Assembly (NCBI GenBank): GCA_030142905.1
Contig: JASJOG010000007.1
Coordinates: 2,294,501 to 2,358,500, forward strand
Length of the DNA stretch: 64,000 nucleotides
Origin: Heliopora coerulea
Lineage: Eukaryota; Cnidaria; Anthozoa; Scleralcyonacea; Helioporidae
Reading direction: 5' to 3'
A program made the translations under genes and the position numbers. A model generated the notes under the pieces. It did not search any database, was not told the origin of the DNA, and saw only the letters and a program-made list of their open reading frames with translations. The stretch's first letter is position 1, and each line of letters opens with the position of its first letter. This document shows positions 1 through 11,610 of the stretch, piece by piece.

Positions 1-180
1 CTCTTCCACATCGAATACATCACTCCCCTACCAAATTTATAATGAACGACTTGGTTATGCAAGTTTAAACAAATGTAATGATGAATGGATGCATGATTAC
101 TATTGCGAGATAATTTTAAAAAAATAGTAGATGGATGTTTTTGCCCGAAGCCCTTTTTAATACTGTACGTTTAATTGCAG

Positions 181-3100
181 ATGCCTTTACTGGATCACAC
201 GAAATTAGGTAGCATGGACGAGTGGAAAAGAGCACACATGGTTCTTTCTGCCATTGGTAATGGTTATGTTTGGCAAAATGGAGTACAGGAACCTGTAAAG
301 GTGAGCAATTTATGGCTGGAGATCTTACAGATGGTATTACTTCCGCAATATGATAGGCTTTCGAGCGGGTAGGGAGTCCTGTGATAGTTTTTAGGTGCGA
401 GATTTTTTGAGCAAATTTTAAGACATGTGAAGAACCAAGTTCGTTTATCAAAAGCTTTGTATGGGTGAGAGCATGGTTTCTCGTGCAATTTGGAAAAAAT
501 ACATGCGAGTGAGTTTGTCACCGACTATCTATCTAGCAAGCTGCTTTTCGGCTTTCCATCTCTTCCTATTCTCTTTTCTCTATATCGAACATTCATTTAA
601 TAATTTTCATCCAGGTTATTCCAAAGTGTCTGGCAGTTCCTTGGGTTGCGGTTTCGGAGCACATTGGTGAGTAATCGAGAACAAGGCATTCATGGAACAA
701 AGGCCACCCGTGAACTAGTTATTTTCTATTAATAGTTCTTAGATCATTGTTTACACGCCTATAAGTAGAAGCCCCCTCTGTAACCTAGCAGGACTCCTGA
801 TGATGACTAAAACTTAGTCGAAACGTCGAATTAAAATGATATTGCTTTTCGGAGTTACAGTTGTTGTGTATTTAGTTAGAATACTCAGTGGTTCCCGTAA
901 TTAAGGCATTCAGTATGTGGATCAGAACAAGTTGTAAAATTAGTAGTTGTAAGCATTGTCTTTACTTTACTCACTAAGCTGTGTTGTTCTTTGCCAGGCT
1001 GCCGCCCTGTCCTGTCCTACCTAGACTGTGTTCTGCTGAACTGGAAGATAATAGACAAAACCAGGTGAGACATGACTCTATATGTAGGATTATGCGTTTG
1101 GGAACAGCGTTTTATCTGAACGTTTTGTTCCCTTTTCCATTGTGTTTTGGGTACTGTGACGCCCAGTGTGGGATTAAGTTCCAACGGAGAGTTAAATTCC
1201 CCGCTTACTCCACTATGCCGATTCCCAAAGTGTTTGGAAATCATATGAAACACTCCTTCATGTCCATGATATTTGATGTGATATTTCATATACACTAGTG
1301 TCCAACATTCTTCTAGTCAAAGGGTTGTGTACAGCCAAATAATACATATGAACGGGAAAATGTGGTTTCGAGCGAAGGCTCTTCGTCGGGAAGTTGAAAT
1401 ACGTCTAAATGTCGGAAAGACGCTCAAACGTCAAGTTGGCAGTACACAACCCTTTGGCTGTTTGTATTTGATGTGCAACTGCCTACGCAGCACTCCTTTT
1501 ATATTACTTTTATTTGATATACAACTATATATACAACTATTTGATGTACAACTGCCTACGCAGCACACCTTTTATGTTACTTTTCTTTGATATACAACTA
1601 TATGTACAACTATTTGATATACAACTGCCTACGCAGCACTCCTTTTATATTACTGTTAGTTGGATTCTTCAAGTCAGTTTTAAACCATGTTTAGGACCAA
1701 GCATGTTGTAACTGAAATATCACGATTAACTACAGGGTAACACCCTTCGCTCATCCCGTGTTTACTTGTCTCACTGTGCCCTCCGTTTGTTAAGCCACAG
1801 CAGTTCCTACAGTCTCCAAAACTGCACTGCAAGAATCCAAGCTGTGAGCAAAGGTTGTGTACTGATAGCGTGAAAAGAAATTTACGTTAATTTTCTTCTT
1901 TTTTCCTTCCTTTACTTTTCTTCCCCTCCTTGAAAGACCTCTGGATGTGAGGTAGGTTTATTGATAACATTTACGAGTTATAGAAAACTTATGAAAAATG
2001 AAATGCCATGTTAAAGAAGAATAGTATTGAATGTGCAAGTTTTATTTTTCATTTGAATGCATATCAAGCAACAACATCATGTTACGCACCCCAGCCACAA
2101 CATCAACAACCACAACAACAACAACAACAACAACAATAACAACAACAACAACAGCAACAATAATAACAACAACAGCAATAACAACAATAACAACGACAAC
2201 AACGACAACAACAACAACAACAGTGAACTCTATATCGTTATATGTATTGTTAGGAATGTCTAGCTAGGTGATGACACACAATAATGCACTCGGTTTTCAG
2301 CTACTTACCCAGAAAAGTCCTCTGAGGCTCGGACGGAGATTGATCCGGTAACTTCCTGATCACTGGTTTGTTCAGATGGAGCTGCATCAGCCTAGATGAT
2401 GAGAAAAGGTTCCGTATACGAACTAACTTGGGAAACGATGACATATTGCCTCTTCGCGTATTCCTATATGTCCATAATCGTCAGTTCTCAGAAGATTTTT
2501 CTGAGTAATAAGCTTGAGAGCTTGCCTGTATATTCTATGTATTGTTTTTCTCTTTAATACGGTGCTAGAATTATACAGAGTCGAATCTAATCAAAATTAA
2601 TCCAATCAAAATTTATCAAACTCTAGTAACGTGGACACTCTGTTCTCTTTGACGGGGGATAAACAGGAACATTGGTTCTTTATGTCCACGTTGCAGGTGG
2701 AACTTGAAGCTGCTCCTGGAATCAGGGTATGTTTTAACACCCAAATGTGGATTGAGCACTAAAATTTTTACTCTCTTTGGATATTAATCCAAGTTAATTT
2801 TTAAAAAAATGGACAGTTTTTAACCTAACTTTCTAATGCTTTTTATTTAGGGCGTTCTGGCTGCTCAGAAGGTACTGTGACTTACACTTCTACTAGTATT
2901 TATAAAACCCTGTTTCAACTTCGTTCAACTTCTTCAAATGTCGCTGACTGAATTCACCTGGCAAGCGAATTCGAGAACATTTACGATGTTGATGGATATC
3001 TTGGAAGTTAACTTGACTTCATTTTTTTTTTGCGGAATTCAACAGTGCTGAACAAAAATGTGCTTTATTTTAGGCTGTAAGCGATAATGACGCGGTTTTA

Positions 3101-6100
3101 CTGAAAAAATCGCTCGTTGCTTTGAATAACTCAATCCAAAAAATGGAGAAGACATTCCACAGGGTTTATGGTAAGTTAACAAAGTTTTTTAAAATCGAAT
3201 TAGGAAAAAAAAGGACATTCTTGTAATATTCCTTTATTTTTAAGTTACATTATTTCTTTACTTGCGATTAGAATCTGGACAGTCTTTAGGAAAGTGTACA
3301 CGGATTTTTAGGATGTTTAAAAAGTGCCTGCGATATCGTGATTTTATTTGTGCAAGAAATGCTTTTAAAATACGCCAAAATTGTAATAACTTCGTTAAAT
3401 TTTGATTTTTTAGTAGTCGCACACGTGGTTTTTTGTAGGTAGTAGATTTGGATCAAATGGCTTTCAAAAATATAGCACAATATTCATAATGGCCAGAATT
3501 ATTGAGCTTTTAAGTTTCCTGATGAAGTCATTGTGATGTCGCCCCATCATAACATCAAGTCTATTTCTACTTATTCCACACCAATAATATCTAGGTTATT
3601 CCTCAAACCTGTAATCAAGTACCTGCAATGAGTTAGCTGCTAAAAATGAACTGTCATTAGCAACTGTAGCACTTTAAGAATCACGTCGAATGGTACCGCA
3701 AAACCAATCCTAAACGTATCGTTTAAACGAGTATCAGAAGACAGAGAACCTTTATCAGAGGCGTAGGAAGTGGGGGGGCAAGGGGGGCCCCCCACTTTTC
3801 AAAGGATTGCCCAATTTCAAGGGATTGCCCCCCCACTTTTCAAAGTAGGGGGACGAACATATGTATTTGCCCCCCACTTTTTGGCACGGTGAACGTTTAA
3901 AAACATTCTGCACAAATTTTATGCGCTATATAGTACTTATAAAACTTAAAACACGTGCATGTCATTCTATATTTGGGTCTGTATTTGGACTGGAAAAAAG
4001 TCGCCGATTGCTCTGCTACCAGATGTCCAGTTTTTGCCCCCCCCCCCCCTCACTTCTGAAGAACTTCCTACGCCTCTGTTTATTGTTAAACTAAAACGTC
4101 AAGATACTTTATTGACGCTTATTGACGCTTTATTGACGTAAGGAAAGGTTAAGTTACGAGCGACCAGAAAAAATTCCAATGATATCAGCAACTGTGAGGT
4201 TTGCCAGTTATAGCGAAGCTGAAACTTAATCTAGCTCCCAATTGTCCAAGTCGCTAATTGTCTGTGTTATTGTTTTATCAATATATATTATGTTCAAATA
4301 ATGGGATAATCTTTTGTGGTTGACAAACATAATTCGTTTCCTATTTTAGAAGGCTGTGATCCAGATTTTTTTTACACCAAGCTTTCTGGATTCCTAAGCG
4401 GGTAAGGTGTTTTGCTGTTTGAGAATCGTAATAAAAGTCTTAATAACTATGGGATGATTTGCTTGTTTCTTGACGGTTTTTTATGACGTCTGTTTTGATA
4501 TCTTTTGGAGTGTGTTGATGGATGTGCAACGGACCAAAGCCAACATATAAACAGCACAATCTTTATTTTTTTTTCTTCGTTAGGAAGATTATTTCATACA
4601 AAATTTTTTAACCTAAAGAGTAAACGCTTTAACCAGAACTTCTTCCAGATTTTTGACAAAGTTTTGAAAGCTAAAGTTTCTTGATATTTTATTAGTTGTG
4701 CATTAATATAAGTTATAACATTAATCTGCCGCTGCATTTTAATTTTTTTTTCAGATGGCACAATAGAACTGGTTTTCCCAATGGGCTTTTATTTGAAGGT
4801 GTTAGTTCTGAAGGAATACAGGTTGGTACTTCCACCCCTTTCTTGATGGTGGAAACCGTTTCTCTGTCTAACGCCAGACAATTTCGTCACTGATCTACTA
4901 GGGACCTTGAAATCTCCGTCATCAACTTGAACGACAACGTTCTTTAAAATTTCGACATTTAAAGAAACCATGGTTTTATTGACCACTGTGCTGGATACTT
5001 CTGGCTTGTTTTATGACTCCTAAAACGCTCCAATTCTCCTAAAATGACCGTAGTCTCGGGTTGAATTCAATCTTAAGTAACAGCTTTTTCCACTTTGCGA
5101 GTTGACGTCGTCCTTAAGATGTCAAAATGGTCTGGGTGACGTTGTATGCATAACAACGACGTTGTTGAGAATGCTCTGGAGAGTAAAGATTATCCATTCT
5201 CTTTGTTTTGCATGAAGAATTGTTTTGTCTCGAAGGACACGTCGTTCATGTTGACGTTGTAGATCTTAAGGTCCCTATTCATATATCTGGATTGCTGCAC
5301 CGCCAAAAATGTGTTCCCAAAACGGTGGCATAATTTATTCGAGCGAAAGCCATTTGTCGCAGCGTTCAGTTTCAGCAGTCCCCTCGCCATTCTGGCTTTT
5401 CAATTATAAACTTGTTGGTTCCGTCATAACAACCCTTATCCAGAGTATGCTATTTAACATAGAAACTCCGTTTCATATTATGAAATCGGAGCATTGTCAA
5501 TAAGGAAATGCCTGATTCACTTGAGGGAAGGTACTAGATCTGCTAACAAAAGCAGGAGACAAGATGTAGCACATTATCCACTACATGTGCGCTTATAGAT
5601 TTTTTTTTTCACGATAATCTGACAATGTCAAAGTCAACTGAAAAAAGTTGACATCGAACTGGATTTGAACTCGCACCTTGGGAATACCGGTCCGGATATC
5701 GGTTCAAATCCCGCTCGAGTCAACATTTTTCAGTTGACTTCGGCAGTGCCAGATTACCATGAAAAAAATTTTCTGCTCATGTACCTCTAAGATGCGCTTA
5801 CATTAATTGTAAATTATGGATGACTAAAATGCATGTATAAACGTTTCTATATGTTCATTGCCTTAAATACCAGGAGAAAATTGAACGATAGCTCGTACAA
5901 ATCGGAACTTTGTATCGCATTTGTTACTAAACATAAAACATTTATCTGTTTTGTTTTATTTTCGTGGAGTCATTAAGAAATTTTGTATATTAAAATACTG
6001 TTATAGTGCTTAACCGCAAATGCTGCCCAGACCTCTATATTCCAGACAATTGACGCAGCGCTCGGAGTCGAACATGCCCAAGGGAAAGGTAAATGAGATA

Positions 6101-8639
6101 TATATATTTTGGAAAAGTGGATGCTTGGAGATATCTTGAATGATAGATGAACGTTCGTCAAGCTCTGTCATCAGAAAAACGATTTCTGAGCCCCAGACGG
6201 GGATCAAACCCGCAACCTCCTGGAGCGTCTCATCTGTCATAAGAAGGTTACAGGTTCGATTCCCGTCTAGAGCTCAGAAATCGTTTTTCTGAGGATAGAG
6301 CTTGACAAACGTTCATCTATCACTTAAGGAAAGCTAAATATTTGTTAATTACGAAAACCTCTGAGTGTTTTGATAAAATGTGACATATAGATGTAAATAT
6401 TCATCTAGATAAAATACGATGCGGAGATCTGTATGTGATAATTAAAAACCGAACAGGAATGCTTTATCGGGATTTAAAACACGAGGCGATAGTCGAGTTT
6501 TTTAGATCCGATAAAGGACGTACTGCGAGTCTTTTAAATGTTTTATAAAACGAACCTATTAATACGCTAATTGGCGAAGAAAGTGTGGAAATTTATGTTA
6601 CCTACGCTGAAAAAGTTAACTTTTTCGTTACATATAAAGTCACATGTGTCTTTATCACATATAAAGACACGACGCAGTTATAATTTACCTTATGAATTTT
6701 ATAAAAGTATTCACACTGGCAAGCCGAAGGCGAGCTATCGTCAGTACTCATAAAGATCTCACACGAATATTTCACCTATCTTACAAAACTTGCTTTCAGT
6801 CATCTTAGGAAGATTTAAAAACTCTTTGGGGGCAGAAAAAGGTTGGCGAGATTAGTTTTACTGTGAAAAACGACAGTAGAAACCAGCATCAGCGTCTGTA
6901 AATATGATACAGAATTGATGTTTTATTGATCAGTTGCGTACCATATTTACAGACACCGATTAACCCTTTCCGGTTCGTAGCTGACTTTTTTAATTTTACT
7001 CTTTGTTGTCCTGTTAACTCTTTGATTCCTGACAATTTTACTCTGATTAACGCCAGATGATTTTACTCGTGAAGGGGAGAGCTCTTGGACAGGAAAAGGC
7101 TAAACATTCAAGTTCTTTACTGCGCTTTCTTCATGAATACACACACACGTACATGCGCGGTGGTTATTATTGTATTTGATGCTTCTCAATACCATGCAAT
7201 TGTTTTCATATTTATTTCTGAGCGTATTTTGTCGCTGTAAACTTGTGCTCTTTATAGTTTCTGATGATGTCGTAGCTCAACGAAAGCTCAAACATTTTAA
7301 TAAAACTTTAGATCTAGTAACCGACCTCATTTAATCTCTGTTTATAGTTCTAAACCTCTCTTAATTTTTATCTTTGGTAATAAATAGAATTCTAAATATC
7401 TCCGAAATTTTTATTATGTCATCGCTGTTGATTACAAAAATAATTTTCGTTAAGCATATCTAATAGATTTAGCTATCATGTGTATATAGCTGTAATCGTC
7501 TAGCCTTTTTAGTTTCTGGTGTCTTCGTTGCACGATGAAAGCTTAAACATTTTAGTAGAACTGTTTAGCAGTAGTAACCGGCATTTTCTGACCTGCATTT
7601 GATCTTAATTTTACAACGTGCTACTGAAAGACAATTGCAGCTACAAGCTAGCGATTGCTGCTGATTGAATAGTGTAGTTGAAACTTGTTTCAGATGGTAA
7701 GCCTTCCTTCGAGGAGTTGGTTCAGGAACATATGATTCGAAATCAAAGAGAGTTCGTCCAGTTTGTAAAGGCAGGCCCCTCAATTCGTGAGTATGGTGAG
7801 TGAGGATAGTATTTTTAATATCAGTAAATACTGAAAGATTGTATTTTCCGTAATTTTGTTCTCGTAGCAAGTCATTGTCTCGTTCTTGTGAGGTCGTACC
7901 ATTATCCGAACTGGGCCTTTTGCAGGAATACATCTCATGGCACAGAATCCGCCATTTTTTATGTCAAACCTCCGAAAGGAGCATGCGAAACAAAAGAAAC
8001 TCTAATCATGCATCAGTGGTTGGTATTATTTCGTTTTCGATCATGTTTTCTTTCCTTTGCCATCCAGCATGACGGATTTAGTGCCACGCGATACAGTCCC
8101 GCTAAAATCCCATTAAAAATCCAAGGAAGAACTAATCTCAGATGTGCATGCTGTCAGCGGAGATCCGAGATTTTTTTTTCATTTATTTTATCTTTTTTAA
8201 TCTTTAGTTTATTATTTTTATTTCGTTTTTGCACGGATGAAACGGAGAATATTAAAAATTAAAAACTATTTCAGCAAATGTCAAATTCTTTTGATCTACA
8301 TTTTTCCAAACAGTGTAACACGTACCCATAGATATCAATATATACATATATACATATATACATATATACATATATACATGTATCCAAGTTTACAAACATC
8401 TACACTTAGTAAGATGAAATTTACTTATACAAAATATCACATTACAGGTATGTTCGGCTTTCAAGTACGAAAGAGGCATATCAATATTACGAACCAGGTC
8501 TCTAATTAACATCATGCTTGCCGTCTGAGACCCTACAGTCTAGTGGTAAAACAACCGTACCGGCAATCGGGAGACACGGGTTCGATTCCCGTTGAGGAAC
8601 TCAGAAATTTTCTGAGATAAAGCTTGAGAACAAACTTTT

Positions 8640-8671
<32 letters not shown>

Positions 8672-10722
8672 CCAAGCTTACAAACGTCTACACTTAGTAA
8701 GATGAAATTTACTTATACATAAGTATATATATATAAATGTAGATATACCTATCCTTATACCTATACAACATAGCTGTAACCATACTAGTAGCTGTACCCA
8801 TACCCATATTCTTACCAGTAGCCATAATTGTACCCATACTCACCCCCCGTACCTACATTTATAAGCACACCTATACCCGTAGTCCTACCCATATCCGTAC
8901 TTGTACCCCTACCCGTATCTCTTGCCGTACTCATGCCCGTACCCACACCTGTACCCACACCCGTACTCGTACTTAAGTGTTCTTATACCTATACTTTAAC
9001 CGGTGTTTGTACCTGTAGCAATACCCACACCATTACAGCCATTAGAGTTCATAACTTATCATTTCCCCCTTTAAGTGACCAAGACTGATGATAATCAGCT
9101 CAAGAATTTATACAACGCTTGTATCGAGAGTACAAAACAGTTTCGAAGTTATCACGTTCAAGTAGTTACAAGGTTGGTCCACGACATTGGTTGGTGTAGG
9201 TATTGATAGCATGTGTTCGAGGAAAGGTTTGAAAAATTTTAGTTTAACGACCGTAGCCACCAGCTCAGCACCACACCTGGTCAGCCATATTTCAGACAGT
9301 TACTTCACAGTTTTAGAGACCTGCAGATATGGAGAAAGTTTGTTGCAGTGCATCATCACAAAAATATTTATTCAAATTAACCTAATTTTTTTACAGAAAA
9401 AAAAAAAAGAAAAAATAAGAAAATACAGCCTTAACTGGTTTGAACGCACTCCAAAATGAAGGGATGGGCACGACCTTTCTTCATTAAGACGTTTTCTGAT
9501 CCCATTTTTTTCCATCCCGCACGTCTACAAGGCAGAATTGAAGTTTTAAGTTATGGATTGCTCGAAGTTGTGCTTGAACTTTGTGAAGAACATCGAGTGA
9601 TTCTTTTGAGTAACCAGTTACCAGTATTGGAAAAGATATTCTAAAAGACACTTAATCAGATTTAGGACCTTTAGTTATAATAATTCTACTGCAAAGTATA
9701 CTGAAAATGAAAAATATTAAGTCGTTTCACACGCCCCAAAGTTTCCAAATTTTCCAGTTTGGAATGACTGCACGAGGAGGAAAACTCATTACCCTCCTTA
9801 GATTTTGTGCAGATCGGCAAATAGTGTTGACTCGACCGGGTGAATAAGAAATGGCATTGGACTTTCAGTGATCTCTGAAGAGTGAAATAGCCTCTTGCTC
9901 AAGTTTTAGAAGCCAAACAGATATATATTTTGAAAATATGGGAGCTTGGAGACGTCTTAAATGATCTACGAAGGTTCATCAAGCTCTTCCTCAGAAAACG
10001 ATTTCTGAGCACCAGACGAGGATCGAACCCGCAACCTTCTGATGACCGATGAGACGCTCCAACCATTGAGCTACCAAGACTCAGATGGTGAGCGAAGGTG
10101 CGTGTTCGATATAAGTGCGACGTAAGTGGAAGCCGCTGTATGTTAACCTACTGACTCGGTTGACTCTGCCTGTAACAGGCCTAATTCTGCTCAATGCGTT
10201 GCTCACTTATTCACTTTGCTGCATGACTCTGTAAACGTGTTTGGTAAATTTTCTCGTTTCTCTACTAAAGTCAAACCTCTCTTTCAGTTACGTTTTAATT
10301 CCAGCAACCAAGGGAAAATGTAAGGATGAGAAAACACCATTGGGTCCACAGTTGGCTGGTAAGGAGTTCATGTTCGAAGTAGTGCCATGATTACCTCCTT
10401 TACTGTTGTGATTTAATCATAGACATAAATCATATTTTGTCAGTAATCATGCTAATACAAATTTATGCCATCAAAAGAAGGAAATTGGCCATCAAAAGTC
10501 ACCTCAAATATCTGGAGCGAGAGTAAAAGTCCAACGAGTCAACGGTTCCCTGGCTTCTACAAGCCCTCTTTCAGTACCCCCTCATAGTTATTGCAAAAAT
10601 AGAGTTGTTTAAAAATATTTGTTTACTTCGTTCTTTCAGGGCTTATGGCTTTCCTTAAAGAATGTCGAAACGAGACAGCAGATAGCAAGCTTGGCTGCGA
10701 TGAGAATGTTAATCGTTACTAA
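181..10722 (+). CDS. IDO: Indoleamine 2,3-dioxygenase-like heme protein, 3' 13 exons (5' end outside window)
   Basis: The IDO family opens the indole ring of tryptophan with O2 in the cytosol, the first step of the kynurenine pathway. Exons I join: 181-300, 615-666, 998-1064, 2627-2726, 2851-2871, 3074-3170, 4350-4401, 4755-4821, 6007-6088, 7694-7795, 9076-9172, 10288-10358, 10640-10722; they give 336 codons in one frame plus stop. Human IDO1 has about 403 aa, so roughly the first 90 are missing upstream. Family matches in order: NGYVWQNG, LDCVLLNWK, LFSLTGDKQEHWFF, LSGWHNRTGFPNGLLFEG, AAQTSIFQTIDAALGV, GPSIREYV and FRSYHVQVVTSYVLIP. The His of RSYH corresponds to the proximal heme ligand (His346 in IDO1). 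Oddities: no Arg in FFYTKLSGFLSGW where IDO1 has Arg231; the GGSAGQSS signature reads TANAAQTS; the YMPPxH motif is absent. The first ATG here is internal, behind an acceptor. Family is sure; enzyme activity is not. Confidence 0.9.
797..828 (+). ncRNA. Hammerhead-ribozyme-like core (half motif)
   Basis: CTGATGA at 797-803 is followed by a 5-bp hairpin (GACTA/TAGTC) and then GAAA at 820-823 and CGTCG. This is the order of the conserved hammerhead catalytic core: CUGANGA, stem II, GAAA, start of stem III. I could not find a matching stem III partner or cleavage triplet nearby, so this is probably a decayed copy inside an IDO intron. Confidence 0.45.
1319..1660. repeat. Repeat with hammerhead-like core and 78-bp direct repeats
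   Basis: A short inverted repeat, AAAGGGTTGTGTA near 1319 against TACACAACCCTTT near 1441-1453, encloses a minus-strand hammerhead-like core (1366-1389, reading CCGACGA, stem, GAAA). It is followed by about 2.5 direct copies of a roughly 78-bp unit that contains ACTGCCTACGCAGCAC and runs to about 1655. A hammerhead core beside tandem repeats resembles Penelope-like elements or retrozymes. That class assignment is an inference. Confidence 0.45.
2098..2222 (+). repeat. (CAA)n microsatellite
   Basis: An imperfect CAA/ACA trinucleotide run with a few ATA and GCA interruptions, inside the intron before IDO exon 2627-2726. The open frames it creates (poly-Asn, poly-Thr) are not genes. Confidence 0.9.
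3765..4080. repeat. C-rich repeat with CCCCCACTTTT motifs
   Basis: Three copies of a CCCCCACTTTT-type motif and two long C runs lie in an IDO intron. GGGGGGC at the left and the CCCCCC run near 4040 could pair. The ends could not be defined. A similar C-rich block lies at about 12070-12300. Confidence 0.4.
5597..5772. mobile_element. Fold-back tRNA-headed SINE-like element (GTCAAC family)
   Basis: The arms (TTTTTTTTCACGATAATCTG at the left, its near complement at the right end) enclose a tRNA-like core with GGTTCAAATCCCGC, a B-box-type sequence. The tail GTCAACATTTTTCAGTTGAC is shared with the block at 16760-17420. It lies in an IDO intron. Confidence 0.5.
6100..6332. mobile_element. Fold-back tRNA-headed SINE-like element (TCAAGCTC family)
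   Basis: Two inverted copies of a tail (AGAAATCGTTTTTCTGAG, AGCTTGAC, ACGTTCATCTAT) surround tRNA-like sequence with GGTTCGATTCCCGTCT, a B-box. The left copy reads on the minus strand and the right copy on the plus strand. It sits directly after IDO exon 6007-6088. Confidence 0.55.
7261..7285 (+). ncRNA. Hammerhead-ribozyme-like core
   Basis: CTGATGA at 7261-7267 and GAAA at 7282-7285 flank a short imperfect stem (GTCG/CAAC). A mutated relative (CTGGTGT...GAAAGC) with the same downstream words follows at about 7515-7560. Stem III could not be identified, so function is doubtful. Confidence 0.35.
8330..8720. mobile_element. tRNA-headed SINE-like element between 50-bp direct repeats
   Basis: At about 8530-8600 the sequence TAGTGGTAAAACAACC (A-box-like) is followed by GGTTCGATTCC (B-box) and a tail AACTCAGAAATTTTCTGAG. 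AT-rich microsatellites lie on both sides. A 50-bp sequence at 8381-8430 recurs at 8669-8718 with two or three differences. The tRNA fold is too degenerate to call a functional tRNA. Confidence 0.45.
8730..9030. repeat. Degenerate CCCATA/CCCGTA minisatellite
   Basis: About 280 bases of variants of a 6- to 12-base unit (TACCCGTACC, TACCCATACC) in the intron just before IDO exon 9076-9172. The repeat ends within roughly 50 bases of the acceptor. Confidence 0.7.
9922..10085 (-). mobile_element. Single-copy tRNA-headed SINE (TCAAGCTC family)
   Basis: Read on the minus strand this begins GAGTCTTGGTAGCTCAATGG (A-box region), continues to GGTTCGATCC (B-box), then has the tail CTCAGAAATCG, GAAGAGCTTGATGAAC and CTCCAAGCTCCC. 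It is the simple, not folded-back form of the family seen at 6100, 25851 and 34682. Confidence 0.6.
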
Positions 10723-10726
10723 TAAA
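10721..10726 (+). promoter_or_regulatory. Polyadenylation signal of the IDO-like gene
   Basis: AATAAA overlaps the TAA stop codon of the IDO-like gene. A second AATAAA lies at 10753-10758, about 30 bases downstream. The 3' UTR is therefore very short whichever is used. Confidence 0.6.
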
Positions 10727-11185
10727 TTTGTGATTTAAAAATTGAAAATTGCAATAAATGGTCGACTGTTCAGAATTATCACGAACCTCTGGGTGTGTGC
10801 CTGAGGACTTCGGCACTCCCCCACCCCGATTAAACCTTTCGTGTCACGCAATCTCACCGGCGACGGAACATGTTTGAAAGTAGGGGGACTGGGCGGCAAA
10901 GCTACCAACTAAAGGGGTGTGGCCGTAGACTTGTAACATGTCTTGGGTGTAGCCCAAATGTTTAAGGAGGTTCTAGGACTTTCTCCTACCAACATTTTGA
11001 GAGCACTTTTGAGCAGGATCTAAGTTTGTTTTTTCGTAGTTTAATAGTTTAATCACAGCCCACTAACGCTGAATTGCGTAAATGTGTCTAAATTTACAAA
11101 ATTAATAATTTACATTAAAAAATAAATTGATAAAATAATATGGAAATCTTAAAAAATTAAAAACTTTAAAAAAATTGTTACGAAC

Positions 11186-11610
11186 TATTTACATACCATA
11201 GCAGGAATAAAAGTATTCTTGTAGCAAATAGTTCTACAAATTGGAGGATTAAATAATCGCTGCCTCCTCAAATTGTGCCTAGGGACATGCTTTGGTGGTA
11301 AAAGATGATAAAGTTTATCATCAGTATTGTGTACTACCGAGTCAAATAACTTTGTACAAAATTCTTGGCGTCTGTCCTTTAGTGTATCTACATCAAATAA
11401 CTCTAAATCATGACAGTACTATACACCTGGAGATATAATAGAAAGCGCGCGTCTCTGGATATTCTCTAAATCATCACTCAAATATGCAAGAAGTCCATGA
11501 TGGAAAACTGGCGCACAGTTCTCAAGTACGGGCCTAATACAGGTGCAATAGAAACTGATAATATCCGCAGATGGGACGTTCGCTCTGTTTAGTAAAACCA
11601 AGAAGTACAA
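11186..11610 (-). pseudogene. 3' fragment of a non-LTR retrotransposon reverse transcriptase
   Basis: The minus strand encodes ANVPSADIISFYCTCIRPVL, then YLSDDLENIQRRAL, a stop at about 11419, and in the same frame DRRQEFCTKLFDSVV, LYHLLPP and KNTFIPAM before the natural end. This is the C-terminal tail of LINE reverse transcriptases common in cnidarian genomes. The in-frame stop and the lack of catalytic YxDD sequence show a dead, 5'-truncated copy. AT-rich sequence at 11040-11185 is probably its 3' end. Confidence 0.8.

Noticed and set aside
6007..6088. His in LGVEHAQ as the IDO heme ligand
   Set aside because: Counting back from the human IDO1 C-terminus puts the proximal His346 in RSYH, which corresponds to the exon at 9076-9172.
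7565..7933. 122-codon minus-strand frame
   Set aside because: Antisense to the IDO exon at 7694-7795, which has clear family sequence.
8530..8600. Functional tRNA gene
   Set aside because: A- and B-box words are present, but I cannot fold a full cloverleaf with paired acceptor stem, and the tail matches the SINE family.
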